Assembly (NCBI GenBank): GCA_003427395.1
Contig: BFEA01000010.1
Coordinates: 3,860,756 to 3,924,755, forward strand
Origin: Chara braunii
Taxonomy: Eukaryota > Streptophyta > Charophyceae > Charales > Characeae
Length of the DNA: 64,000 nucleotides
Direction: 5' to 3'
In this document: in pieces, positions 1 through 10,030 of the stretch
Numbering within the stretch: the first letter of the stretch is position 1
Layout: each line of letters starts with the position of its first letter
Notes under the pieces: generated by a model
What the model saw: only the letters and a program-made list of their open reading frames with translations
Told to the model about the DNA's origin: nothing
Databases searched by the model: none
Translations under genes and position numbers: made by a program

Positions 1-15
1 ACACACTGGCTGACG

Positions 16-17
<2 letters not shown>

Positions 18-54
<37 letters not shown>

Positions 55-136
55 GAGATAAGAATGAATCTTCCGCCTTATCGCGGAAAGATTCATTCTC
101 ATTTCATGAGTGAGAGAGAGGGAGAGGGAGAGAGCG
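18..136. repeat. CT tract, hairpin and GA-rich tract
   Basis: A (CT)n run at 18-51 leads into a strong inverted repeat. The arms are 61-76 and 83-99, with one unpaired base and a 6-base loop. A GA-rich stretch follows (about 109-136), so the purine tract can extend the pairing with the CT tract. The arm sequence GAAGATTCATTCTC recurs once more at about 194-210. No coding potential is supported. Confidence 0.8.
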
Positions 137-146
137 AGGTGTAAGT

Positions 147-148
<2 letters not shown>

Positions 149-188
<40 letters not shown>
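149..188. repeat. (CT)n microsatellite
   Basis: An uninterrupted CT dinucleotide run. The small open frame over it is a simple-repeat artefact. Confidence 0.9.
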
Positions 189-189
<1 letters not shown>

Positions 190-922
190 CTCAGGAAGAT
201 TCATTCTCGATGGAAACGTCTGAATCGTGATTTCGTTTTGTTTTTTTTATTTATTCAGATTGTTGTCCTCGTTTTTTTTTGTTTTTTTCTTTTCTTTCTT
301 TTTTGCTGTTGTGTACTACCGGTTGCCCAAGGCTCGGCAATAAAGTCGAGGCTCAGCAATAAAGTCGAGGCTCCGCAAGGACCGGCCTACCGGTAGCCTG
401 AGCCACGGGCCTTGACAACCGGTAGGTACTGGTGGTTTAAACCACCACTACCTTTCCCAGGCAAAAGCAAAGTCCATCTAGTAGCTTGGGGGACGCCGAC
501 AGAATTAAAAAAAAAAAAAAAAAGTTTCAAATCCAGGGATGTTGGGGAAGTTCCTCTTGAGGGTGGAAGTTGGCCACTTTGTAGAAGAGTTTGCTTTGTT
601 GTTTTGTTTTGATTTTGTTCCGATGTTGTTTTAGTGCCCTGCCAGCCAGGCAGGGCGTATTTCACGGGTGGCACATTACTGTCTCGATGCTGTAGCATCC
701 TGTTACGCCCTTAATCACAGCATAAGGGAGCTTTTTTTTGTTTTGTTTTTCTTCCTCCGTGTTTGTCCCCTACACGCCCTCACTGAGGGCACAGTCACTG
801 GAGCACCTCATATAACATACCTGGCAGTTATCGTGGCGTTTGGGATGTTTTTTTCTTTTTCTTTTTCCCCCCCCCCCCCCCCTTGTTTCTTCTTGGATGA
901 AACTCCCCTGGCTTGGCAAAAC
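189..922. other. Non-coding low-complexity stretch
   Basis: T-rich tracts, a 19-bp tandem repeat (331-349 and 350-368, with a partial third copy), a perfect palindrome GGTGGTTTAAACCACC at 431-446, an A run at about 508-524 and an 8-bp GC hairpin at 636-656 (GCCCTGCC/GGCAGGGC). The A run after a short unique stretch could be the tail of a small retroposed sequence, but no diagnostic motif is visible. No gene is supported. Confidence 0.6.
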
Positions 923-1571
923 CTGGAGGGAGATCCCACTACCGATGTATGTGGAGTAGCGGATAGGGCGTGTGACCTTTCGGCGCCATTGGTGAGACCG
1001 GTGATCAGTGGTGTTGTTTTTCTTGGTTTTTGGGGCGGGGGAACATATGACTTTTGGGGGGCTCCCATTGGGTGGCATTTCTTTCGCTTTTGTTGCGGTG
1101 CTCCTCTGGGGGTCATGAACGTGCGTGAAAATCATACCAACTTTTTTTGGTTGGATTTTCACGCACCTTCCACTTACGTTTGCATCGTTGCCCATGCGTC
1201 AAAAGAGGCCGAAAATGAAAATGTTCCCCTTTTCTCATCATGAAGGGATGTCAGTTGATGTCGGAGTCTTCCACAACTTGTCTGTCATTTCAAGCCTCTC
1301 GTTGTGGAACGTTAACAAATGTGTGTTGGCGTCATGTACATGGTCCATGAACCGTCCACATGCACAACATACCAGCGGAATCATCAGAAGATCCACAACC
1401 TGACAGCTGACCGCAGTTCACAGCGGGTGGACAACATTGTGTTGTCAGAATTAAGGCATTTCTGTTTTTTCAATATTTATCGCAGAGTAAAGGATGCCAC
1501 ACAGATGTCGCCCGCACGTCCCGCAACCGTCACACTACTCCACATACATCGTTAGTGGGATCTCCCTCCTG
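923..1571. repeat. Fold-back structure with about 37-bp inverted arms
   Basis: The arm at 923-959 is the reverse complement of 1535-1571 with one mismatch; the arms lie about 575 bp apart. Inside is a second hairpin at 1121-1166, with stem GTGCGTGAAAATC/GATTTTCACGCAC and a T-rich loop. No transposase frame is visible. A non-autonomous inverted-repeat (MITE or foldback) element is possible. Open frames here are low-complexity and show no family. Confidence 0.55.
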
Positions 1572-1823
1572 GTGCGTTGTGAAAGTCAGGCTCGGCAAAA
1601 ACAGGATCAGAGGTGGTGGTGGTTTAAAAAAATATAAATAAAAGAGGAGAAAAATGAAGGATAGGTGAAAGCTAAAAAAAGAGGTGAAATTGAGAGAAGA
1701 ATATAGCTTTTTTTTAAAAAAAAAAAAAAAAAAAAGAGCTACCTGGCCCTGGTAGCTAAATGGTACACATATTCTGGACATGTAGGGGAAACCGCCATAC
1801 AAAACAGAGAGCCCGTGTTCTTA
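1572..1823. other. A-rich non-coding stretch
   Basis: Contains GGTGGTGGTGGTTTAAA (about 1611-1627), an AT-rich purine stretch and an A run at about 1715-1735, followed by a short unique segment. The TTTAAA plus A-run context resembles the 3' end of the LINE at 41.3 kb, so degenerate LINE ends are possible. No gene is supported. Confidence 0.4.
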
Positions 1824-2299
1824 CCATTAGGTTGGCTGAAAGAGGCTTACAAAAAAAAAAAAAAAGAGGTTATAAAAAATGCGAGGATATGAGTCCTCGG
1901 CAGGCCTAAGGGGCCCCTTGCAGCATATGTGCCCCCCCTAAGTGAAGGCGGGCCTAACAAATCACGAGAGGCCCTTGGCTGTAAATTTTGCATTTGGGGT
2001 CCAGCCAGTTTCGTCACGCCAGTTGGTTGAAGGGAAACACAGTCCGAGCAGCGTGGAAATTCCCAGGCCTTTTTCCATTAGGTTGGCTGAAAGAGGCTTA
2101 CAAAAAAAAAAAAAGGAGGTTATAAAAAATGCGAGGATATGGGTCCTCGGCAGGCCCAAGGGCCCCCCTGCAGCATATGTGCCAGCCCTAAGTGAAGGTG
2201 GGCCTAACAAATCACGAGAGGCCCTTGGCTGTCGATTTTGTCCAGGCAGTTTCCTCGCGCCAGTCGGTAGAAGGGAAACACAGTCCGAACAGCTGAACA
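1824..2299 (+). repeat. 251-bp tandem duplication carrying 5' ends of family B LTRs
   Basis: The unit 1824-2074 is repeated from 2075. Each unit has a leader (CCATTAGGTTGGCTGAAAG...), an A run and GAGGTTATAAAAA, then the first 170-190 bp of a B LTR starting TGCGAGGATATG (near 1879 and 2130). That LTR sequence matches 21298 onward. The second unit runs straight into integrase codons at about 2300 with only a short CAG/AACAG overlap. This is an illegitimate junction that removed most of element B1. Confidence 0.8.
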
Positions 2300-3030
2300 G
2301 ATGGCTACCAAGCTCCAAATGACATCAGGGAATCACCCTGAGTCAAATGGCCAGGCAGAACAGATGAACTGGGTAGTACACCTGCTTCGGCATTATATTA
2401 AGCCAAGTCAGGATGACTGGGACGAGAAGTTACCTCTCGTCCCCAGCCTGTACAACATCGATATGACTTTCAACCAGCTGCATCTTGGTTGGAAGCCCAG
2501 AAGTGCACTTGATCTTCTGCTACCAGAAAGGCAACCCACTGCAGCACCTGGCAGCATAGAGTTTGCTATCAAGTATGAACAGATGCTGCAGCAGGCCGTT
2601 TAACATATTAGGAAGTCTCAGGATGCTATGATCGCATCTGAGAATAAACATAGACGGTCCTCTTAACTTTCAGGTAGGTGATGGAGTCTGGGTAAAGTCA
2701 TCTGAACTGGGTCAGGAGATGGGGATTTCACGAAAACCGATGCCACAGTACTTTGGGCCCTAGGAGATCTTATACATTGTAGGGGATCAACCGGATGGGC
2801 CTTCATACGTGATTCACATTCCTCCACGCTTGCGTACTTACCCTGTTTTCCATGCATCCAAGCTGGCACCTTTCGCTGCTACAGATCAGTTTCCCTCCAG
2901 GAGATCAATGCTGACCCCAACCATGGATGGCGAAGTGGACATAGACCAGATTGTGGTGGAGCATCGTCTGATGCCAGTTCCTCGACCACCTGGCAGAGGC
3001 CGCCCTCCTAAGCAAAAAATGCAATACCGG
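2300..3030 (+). pseudogene. pol: Family B copy 1: integrase C-terminal half and start of chromodomain tail
   Basis: A frame at 2301-2603 begins inside the integrase core with HPESNGQAEQMN, which holds the catalytic Glu, here intact. It continues through the YIKPSQDDWDEKL region. After a stop and small frame changes come the GPY/F-like MPQYFGP, YVIHIPPRLRTYPVFHASKL and the linker VEHRLMPVPRPPGRGRPP. The N-terminal integrase, RT and gag are missing. The frame is cut at codons for QYR at 3030 by insertion of element C and resumes at 21126. TAG replaces an expected Trp in the GPY/F region and another stop lies near 2665, so it is a pseudogene. Confidence 0.85.
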
Positions 3031-5868
3031 TGTCGAACAACTGACTCTCTTTATACACTATCGGCCATGCCCATACCCGACCGGACTTTTGAGGAGAGTG
3101 AATTCACCCCTGCCTTTCTTTAGCGCCCGGACTTAGGCAGGAACTGCCTCCCGGGAACCTTTTGAGCCCTGAGCGCTTTCTGACAGGAAGGTGGAAACAG
3201 TCGGCCAACACTGAGCGGACCTTTCCTGGCCCGCTGGCGTCTAGCCGGCATATGGCGCATTGGAATGGTGGGTTCACACTGTCGTCGTGCAACCCGCCGA
3301 ACACTCGAAACACTCAGCGGTTCGAACGCTAAGTTTTGAAAGTTTGGCTCACGCCTTCAGTGCGTAACCAGAGGAGAAGGGAACAAGGGGATGTGAAACT
3401 AAAGGCGAGAAGAAGGGAAATTTGGCGAAGACTTTAATTTCGCGGCCTTCACACGTGGGACTTGAGCTCCAGAAGACAGAGAAGAAGAGCATAAAGAGAG
3501 GAGAGGTGAGGAGAACGGGAGGAGAAAAGTTATTGGGAGTTCGGGAGGGTGCTCGAAGCGTACGAGAATTGCACACGGACGGTCCAGTCCGCTGAGATAC
3601 GAGCGTACGAGCGGATTGCGCACGCAAGGCGAGAACGAGGGAACTCAGAAGAGGGATCTCGCTACATCTGGATGTAGACAAAGGAGAGGACGGCTGGCGA
3701 CACAACCACGAGCGGTCACCATGCGGAGAGGACGGCTGGCGACACAACCACGGGCGGTCACCGAGCGCACGGTGAAGCCAGCGCGCTCGAGAGGTTCTTG
3801 TGGCAAGACGAACTGAGACGAAGGAACACGAGGGAGAGGTCGTGCGCAAAGGTGTTAGTTCGTTCGAGAGTGTTCGGGGATGTGCGAGCGCTCGAGCTCA
3901 GCGTGCACCGAGCAGGCGCCGTGAGCAGGGAAAACGGGAACGAAAGAGAGGGATAGAGAAGTAAGAGAGAGGGAGGGTAGGCGGAAGTACGAGGCGAGCA
4001 GAGGCCCACACGGCCTCTCGGGGCGATCGACAGAACCGCAATCGGAACGTGCATCAGGGACCCGGAGGGAAGAGCGAGAAGAGAGAAGAGGGGAGCATGC
4101 TCGAGGTGTCAGCTATTGGAGGAATGGGGAGTGCCGCAAAACGGAGAGCAGCTCAGTAAGATAGCGGGTGGGAAGGCGACTTCTGGATAGCAGCGGGAGA
4201 GGTGTGGGACGAAAGAGCGAGCAGACGCTCAAACAACCGGAGGGTGGAGGCACGTGCCGAGCATCGGCGAAGGCGCGAGGTCGGAGGTTTCAAGAGGCGC
4301 GCTATGGGCAGCACCAACTAGGCTGCGGACTTGGCCGAACATGTGTCTTCCCTGACTGGGTTCGTTACCAGGGAAGTCGCCACTTCACTTTGCGAACGTC
4401 CCTTGGCCATAAGGCCTTCGACAGGATCTTGTGGTCAAAGTGCTGGTTACATGTTAATTGAGACTTTCCTTTCTGATTTTCGTTCCCCCTCTCTGTCTGT
4501 CTTCCGGATCCGGGCGGTAGGTGCGCATGGACCCCACCAACCCCCTCATCCTGCTCTTTCTTCAATGCACGTCTCTCATTGCTCCTCGTTGCCTGCTTTC
4601 CTAACCGTCGTCAAGAAGATCGGAGTGCGCCCCCTTCTTCTCGCAGATTTCGTGAGGTCATTCTCCATCCGCCCCTTCCTTTGGCTCCTCTCTTCCTCGG
4701 CCTTCTGCCCCGACCTCTTAGATCGAATTCGATCCTCCTCTTACTGTCGACGTTTCGCTACCTCCAGCGCAATCGATTTCCTTGACAGTTACTAAGAAAT
4801 TTGAAATCAGCCCCGTCGGTTAGCCCCCCTTCCCATCTCGCTTTGGTTATGAATCTGGTACACTTCTCGATCTTGGTGCACCTGGCCGGTTCGTCTCTCC
4901 CTCCTTCCATCAGCGTGTTTTCAGACTTTGCCAATTTTTTGCGTCGGCCCCACCTGTTCGCTTCTCCCTACCTCACTTAGCCTACGAACCTGGTACGGTT
5001 CCGGATCTCGCTGCATCTGGCCTGTTCGTCTTCCCTTCATTTCGTTAATACGTACCTGGCCGTTTTCCATCTTCTCAGCTTGATCCTCGGGAAGAGGCTG
5101 CATCATCTATCCAGATCCCCCGGCTAGCCAGGGCGGCCTTTCCTGTATCGCTGAGGTTCGAGGCTGAGGCCATCCCAAGTCCTAGATACTTAGTGCCCAA
5201 CCGAAGAGGACCCCACAACACCTGCTTCCATCGAGCTGACCGTGCGGTCGTTTGATCACCCTCGTATCATCGTCCCTGACCGGCCCCACCATTATCGTTA
5301 GTGGCCATCCCTTTCTCTTTCCGAGCATCGTTCGGGCGGCCGCTCTTCCGTGGAAAACGATCCAGCTTGACTGACAATTGGAGATGCCGTCCACAGCCAT
5401 TGATTTCCCCTAGTCACAGCAAGACGTGAACAGGCCCCGCTTCGCGTCGCGTGGAAGTTACCAAGCTGTGGGGGGCGGCTGCAAGATCCTTAGCCTCACA
5501 TCCAGCTTCAAGCACGCCCCTTGACCGACTTTGGCAAGCTCCGCGGCTGTCATCAATCATCCCGGCATCACTTTCCTTAAGTATCTTCCCCCCCTTAGTC
5601 CCAACGCCAGCCGGTCCTTCTCCCTTCTCGGGTGCCTTGTTAAAATTCTGGTTTCTCGTCCGCGCTAGGCCTCGCTTGCAACCACCGTCTCGGATCGTCC
5701 TTGCCTGTCTGAAGGTTAGTACGGGGAATAAAAAAACAAGATCACCCCCAAGACCTTCATCTGTTCGCATTCACGCACCAGATCATACAAAAAATAAGAA
5801 AAACACCCCAAAAAGCTTTCTTTTGTTGGGTACAAAGGGGTACGCGACTGGTAGGCAGCCGCCCGACA
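3031..5868 (-). repeat. Element C 3' LTR (2838 bp)
   Basis: Matches 18161-21125 in the same orientation at its ends: 3031-3363 with 18161-18535, 3363-4033 with 19843-20465, and 5203-5868 with 20467-21125. The middle differs. This copy holds about 1.2 kb at 4035-5203 that is absent at that place in the other LTR. Part of it (about 4430-4850) is the reverse complement of 18545-18583 plus 19430-19800. A 49-bp GGACGGCTGGCGACACAACC repeat lies near 3690-3760. Open frames here have no recognisable product. Confidence 0.85.
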
Positions 5869-6322
5869 ACCAGCCCATACCCCAATTCTCGCCGTCCGCG
5901 GCAAGCTCCTCTGTAGCCCCTTTTCCCAAGCAATGGTCCCTTTTTCTTTCCCCGGGCACACCTGTTTAGCATATTTTCTTCCCCTTGGTTTGCATTACCC
6001 CTCTTATCGGAGTACGTTCCCCCCTTCTTACCCTCGTTGATTAGTTTCTTTCCCTTGGAGCTATGATACAAGACCTAACTTTTTTATTTCTAAACGACAT
6101 CGTCTAATTATGGTACAGTCCCCCCTGAGTTTTTCCTCCTCCGGAATTATGATACATGCTTCTCCTAGCCATGGTACAGCCTCCCTTAGTTTCCCTCCTT
6201 TGGAATTATGGTACATGCTTTTCCTAGCTATGGTGCAGCCTCCCCTCTTCGAGGAATTCTATACTCGTCTCCGCCTCCTCATTCTTTTCTCTCGCCTTTC
6301 TCTCTTTCATTTCCTCTCTTCT
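5869..6322 (-). other. Element C pre-LTR region with 59-bp tandem repeats
   Basis: Read on the - strand this lies between the end of pol and the 3' LTR. Just before the LTR is a G-rich stretch (GGGGTATGGGCTGGT at about 5869-5883) that could serve as polypurine tract, though it is not a clean one. On the + strand, units starting AATTATGGTACA at about 6106, 6145 and 6204 form a degenerate tandem array; the last two are 59 bp apart. No gene is supported. Confidence 0.5.
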
Positions 6323-6710
6323 CTTGGAGCAAAAAGCTAGCCAACCAGTGGATGAGGCCGTACAGGGTCCTAAAGAGATTGGATGGGGGAGCATACCTTC
6401 TATCGCGAGGGCCCGCCCCAAACTTTGTCGATGGAGGGGGACCTTTAGAGATGACCTGAAAGGGAAGGGGAAGGAAGCAGTCGACGGGGAAGGAACCATC
6501 GCCCACGAGGAGGAAACCTCGAAACAAGGGGCCTCTTCACGACCACCTAGGAAGGGGGACAAGGTTCGGAAACCTTCCCTACCAAAAACGCCTAGGAGAA
6601 AGAAGAGGTCAAGGGACGATGGCAGTGATACAGACCAATTGAGAAAACGCAGGCTGAGAGAAAGAAGAAGCGCTTCAAGAAAGGCCTTGAGAGCCAAGCG
6701 CGACGAGTCG
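6323..6710 (+). pseudogene. pol: Inverted segment of element C: integrase GPY/F module and basic tail
   Basis: The + strand encodes KKLANQWMRPYRVLKRLDGG (6323 onward), the GPY/F module expected after the integrase core. In another frame it is followed by a Lys/Arg-rich tail (PRRKKRSRDDGSD, LRKRRLRERRSASRK). The rest of C pol is on the - strand, where ARDLVLMYDSS (near 6700-6740) normally leads directly into this module. So about 400 bp appears inverted. The basic tail may be a nuclear-localisation segment; that is inference. Confidence 0.65.
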
Positions 6711-6845
6711 TACATTAGGACAAGGTCACGAGCCCCTATCGACTTTCGTAGGAACCGCAAATTCTTGTCCCACCTTTCGTTTTTTTTCATCCTCTCCTTC
6801 TCGTGTTTCTCCCTACCTCGGTAAGTCCGGCGTCAAGATTTTCGG

Positions 6846-7502
6846 CTATTTGTTGTATCCTTGCTTCCAACAACTCCCCGTTATGTTGGTCTTCCACGAG
6901 ACACTCGTCCATGTGTCGACGTGGAATTCGATGAGCAGGCGGCAGTGTCTTCCAAACCAAAAGGTGTAAAGGGGATAGCCAGTGCTCGATTTAATTGTGA
7001 TATTGTCGGCCCAAACTCCATAACGCAAATACTTCGGCCATTGTTCCTCTCGCCCCTTGCACCACTTTGCTAAAGCATCTACCAGCGTTTGGTGACCTCT
7101 CTCGACCGGAGCATTGCTTTGGGGGTGGTAGGCGGTTGTGTAGGCCGCCTTAACCCCTGCCTTTTCCAATATTGCTTTGAGGAATTCGGACCCCTTATCC
7201 ATGACTATCTTCCCGACACACCCGTATCTTGCGATGTACTCTAGGAGAAAATCACTCACCTCTTCGGCCGTCTTCTTCTTAATGGCCTTAGCTTCTACGA
7301 ATCCCGTGGGGTCATCTCGGGCATTAATGATGTACCGAAGTCCGCCGACTCCCTTGGGCATGGTCACCAAGTCAATATGGACCTTCTCGCTCGGGATAGT
7401 GGGGAGTGATGGTACAAGGGGCTCCTTATTGCGAACTGTTGCCCTTTTTTGGCAAGCTTCACAGGTCGAACAATACTTTTCAACCTCCCCGTACTGCCCT
7501 TC
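6846..7502 (-). pseudogene. pol: Element C integrase core
   Basis: Contains the C-terminal half of the HHCC zinc module (CSTCEACQ, near 7455-7480) and the core with all three catalytic acids in context: IDLVTMP, VMDKGSEF and NAPVERGHQ. Between them is the NARDDPTGFVEAK segment. A TAG interrupts the zinc module after RRLYW (about 7500), and the frame changes between the zinc module and the core. It would insert C cDNA into the genome if intact. The C-terminal GPY/F part is inverted (6323-6710). Confidence 0.85.
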
Positions 7503-8479
7503 CTACCAATAAAGCCGTCGAACTTTATCAAACGTCCCTTTTACCCCCCTATGTCTTCCGACGACCTTGTCGTGCAGTTCTTCTATGACAGTCTTCCTTT
7601 CCTCCGGATCGCAAAGTACCCTCATGGGGATTGCAAACTTGGTGGGTCTCTTAAAGAGGTGGCCCCCTCGTAGACAATACCCGAACGCCTCCCTTTTGTC
7701 GCGGTACTTCCCGTCATACAGATTTGCGAGGAACATCCTTGGGCCTTCGTCTCCCTCTGCGCCGGTTACCGCTAATTGCGCCTTGTTAGCGGCGATTTGG
7801 ATTATCCCATCCTTGGCCATTGATTGTGTCGCTTCTTCTAGTCTCGGATAATCCTCCTCTCGGATGGGAAGCCTAGACAAGTCGTCGGCGACCTGGTTTT
7901 TGGCCCCGGAGATTCTTTCGACCCTATAATCGTAGAGCCTAATGTGGATTATCCATCTCGCAATAGTCGGGTCGGTCAGTGAGAAGTCCTTTTGGAGGAC
8001 AGCGGTCACCGCGGTTGGGTCCACTCTTAGGAGGAATCGTCTCCCGTAGATGTAGTGCCGAAAGGTCTTTAGGTAGTGCAATACCCCTGACACTTCTTTC
8101 TTGAATTGGCTATAGTTTCTCTCAGCGGGGTTCAATGCCCTACTCTCAAATCGCAGGGGTTTTTCTTTCCTATCTTGGCCCTTTTGTGACCTCCTACAGA
8201 ACATGGTCCTGCGTCCGTAGAGACTACAAACGGGCGGTTTTCCTCGTCGTCGAAGTACGAAATGCCTAGGACTTGCCCTCCCTCTCGGAATTCCTCCTTG
8301 AGAATCTCCATGGCCGCGGCCTTCTCGGCTCCCCAGACCCAACCTTCAACTTTCCTAAGCAACTTTCTAAGGGGTTCTCCCTTCTCACTGTAGGACTTTA
8401 TAAAAATCCTCCAGTAGCCCACCACCCCTAGAAAGGGTCGCACCTCCGTGATCGATTTTAGCGGTGACGACCTTGTCAT
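7503..8479 (-). pseudogene. pol: Element C RT connection and RNase H, with integrase zinc-module start
   Basis: The 8132-8479 frame has the post-RT segment EVRPFLGVVGYWRIFIKSY and the RNase H start VVSTDAG. A frameshift follows. The 7503-8342 frame continues with ESRALNPAERNYSQFKKEV, LRVDPTAV and AKNQVADDLSRLP, which are RNase H acidic positions, then the linker to HHCC (ELHDKVVGRHRGVKGTF). RNase H degrades the RNA strand of the RNA/DNA hybrid. At least one frameshift makes this copy non-functional. Confidence 0.85.
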
Positions 8480-8551
8480 TAACTTTCCTAGTTTCTCAGG
8501 GTCGGGCCTCCGTCCGTCCTTGTCACATATGAACCCTAGTATCTTGATCGA

Positions 8552-9480
8552 TTATACCGCCCAACGATTTTTTGTCCCACTCACGGTGAGGTTCGCATCG
8601 TCTAGTTTTAAAAGCACGCTCCCCACATCGGTCATGTGATCTACCACGAATTTCCTGACCCCCGGAAAGACCTCTGTCTCATCTTTTTCAACCGGCCCCT
8701 TGATAGGGAAATCATCCAGGAAGACTTCCACCTTACCCGGAATGAACTCCGTGAGAACGACTAGCATGCCCCTTTGAAAAACGGTGACGCCGTTGGTCCA
8801 TCCCATAGGTACCACCATCATTTGCACCAATCCTAGGGGCGTGTGCATCGCGGTCATATGCCTATCCGTATAATCTAAAGGGATCTCGTCATATCCCGAT
8901 CGAGTAGATGGATCGACCTGCCGACCCCTCTGCCAAGAGATCTGCTTCCGGTATTGATCCTACGTCCCTTATAGCAACCTCGTTGGTCTTTCGGAGATCC
9001 TGAATCCACCGAAGCTTGTTACTACCCCCTTTTCTAATGAAAAACCATTTGTTGGAGTAGGCGCTATCGCACGGCTCGGCTACGAAAGTCCGGATGTTTT
9101 CTTTTATAAAGGTCACAATTTCCTCCTTTTCCTTTTGGGCGTACTTCCACGGGGGTCTATCTTTCCACGGAACGTGGGGGACAGTGTGGATTCTCGCGGG
9201 TTCGGCATACCGAGGGTCTATCCTTCCCCTTTCCGAATCATCGAAGGCTATTGCCTTGTCACAACCCCTCGGGACTGTGGTTATATACCCTTTCTCCTCG
9301 GGGGTGAGGTTCATCTTTGCCAACCTATCCGCCGTCCGCCGTAATTCGTTGCCCCTCTGTTGCCTTCTGCTCTCGAATAACCTCGACTATCTCCTCTTCC
9401 GATATCGTGGCTTCCCCTGTCCTGTCCCGACTGATTGCGGCGGGTTTTTTTTTAACCGCCACAGTTTTATGTTTCCTATC
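8552..9480 (-). pseudogene. pol: Element C reverse transcriptase
   Basis: The 8889-9323 frame carries the RT fingers (WFFIRKGGSNKLRWIQDLRK). The 8552-8857 frame carries the palm with FLDDFPIKGP, where both Asp of motif C are present. At the junction near 8890 the text goes from SIYS to SGYDEIPL with the expected Asp-containing residues of motif A apparently lost in a short deletion plus frameshift. FLDD instead of YLDD/YVDD, followed by PIKGP, sets this family apart from the other gypsy elements here. Confidence 0.85.
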
Positions 9481-10030
9481 TCCGCCGGCTAGAGGGATTC
9501 CCCCAAAAAGGACAGTCTCACGCACCCACCAAATTTCTCTCCTTCACCCTCTTTTTCGTATCCGTCTCCATTGATTATTATCCGGTATCCAATCTCCTCA
9601 AATTCTCCTCGACCATTCGGAGGCTCCACCTCGAAAAAGGGTGACTCTTCTAGGCGAACCTGACACACCCGTGACTGGACTCCTTCCCTCCTTGGAACAC
9701 TGGTGCGGTTCCGCTCATCCTGGGCATCCACCGTCCTTAGGACCACTCGGATTCTCTCCGCCGGCTAGAGGGATTCCCCCAAAAAAGACAATCTCACGCA
9801 CCCACCAAATTCCTCTCCTTCATCCTCCTTTTCGTATCCGACTCCATTGATTATTATCCAGTCTCCAATCTCCTCGACTTCTACTCGACTGGAGGCTCCA
9901 CCTCGAAAAAGGGTGACTCTTCTAGGTGAACCTAACACACCCGTGCCTTGACTCCTTTCCTCCTTAGAACACTGGTGCGGTTCCGCTCATCCTGGGCATC
10001 CACCGTCCTTAGGACCACTCGGATTCCGTC
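9481..10030 (-). repeat. 276-bp in-phase tandem duplication in C pol
   Basis: The unit at 9481-9756 is repeated at 9757 to about 10030, with both copies clearly alike and a few indels. The period is 276 bp, or 92 codons. The copies cover the linker between protease and RT (for example VLRTVDAQDERNRTSV appears twice). A stop at 9932 separates the protease ORF from the rest. Confidence 0.85.

Noticed and set aside
668-1243. Open frame of 191 codons on the + strand
   Set aside because: Rich in T and C homopolymers, overlaps the fold-back repeat, no motif or homologous copy in the window.
1736-1840. Possible tRNA-like sequence with an A-box-like TAGCTAAATGG
   Set aside because: No good B box and no cloverleaf fold by eye.
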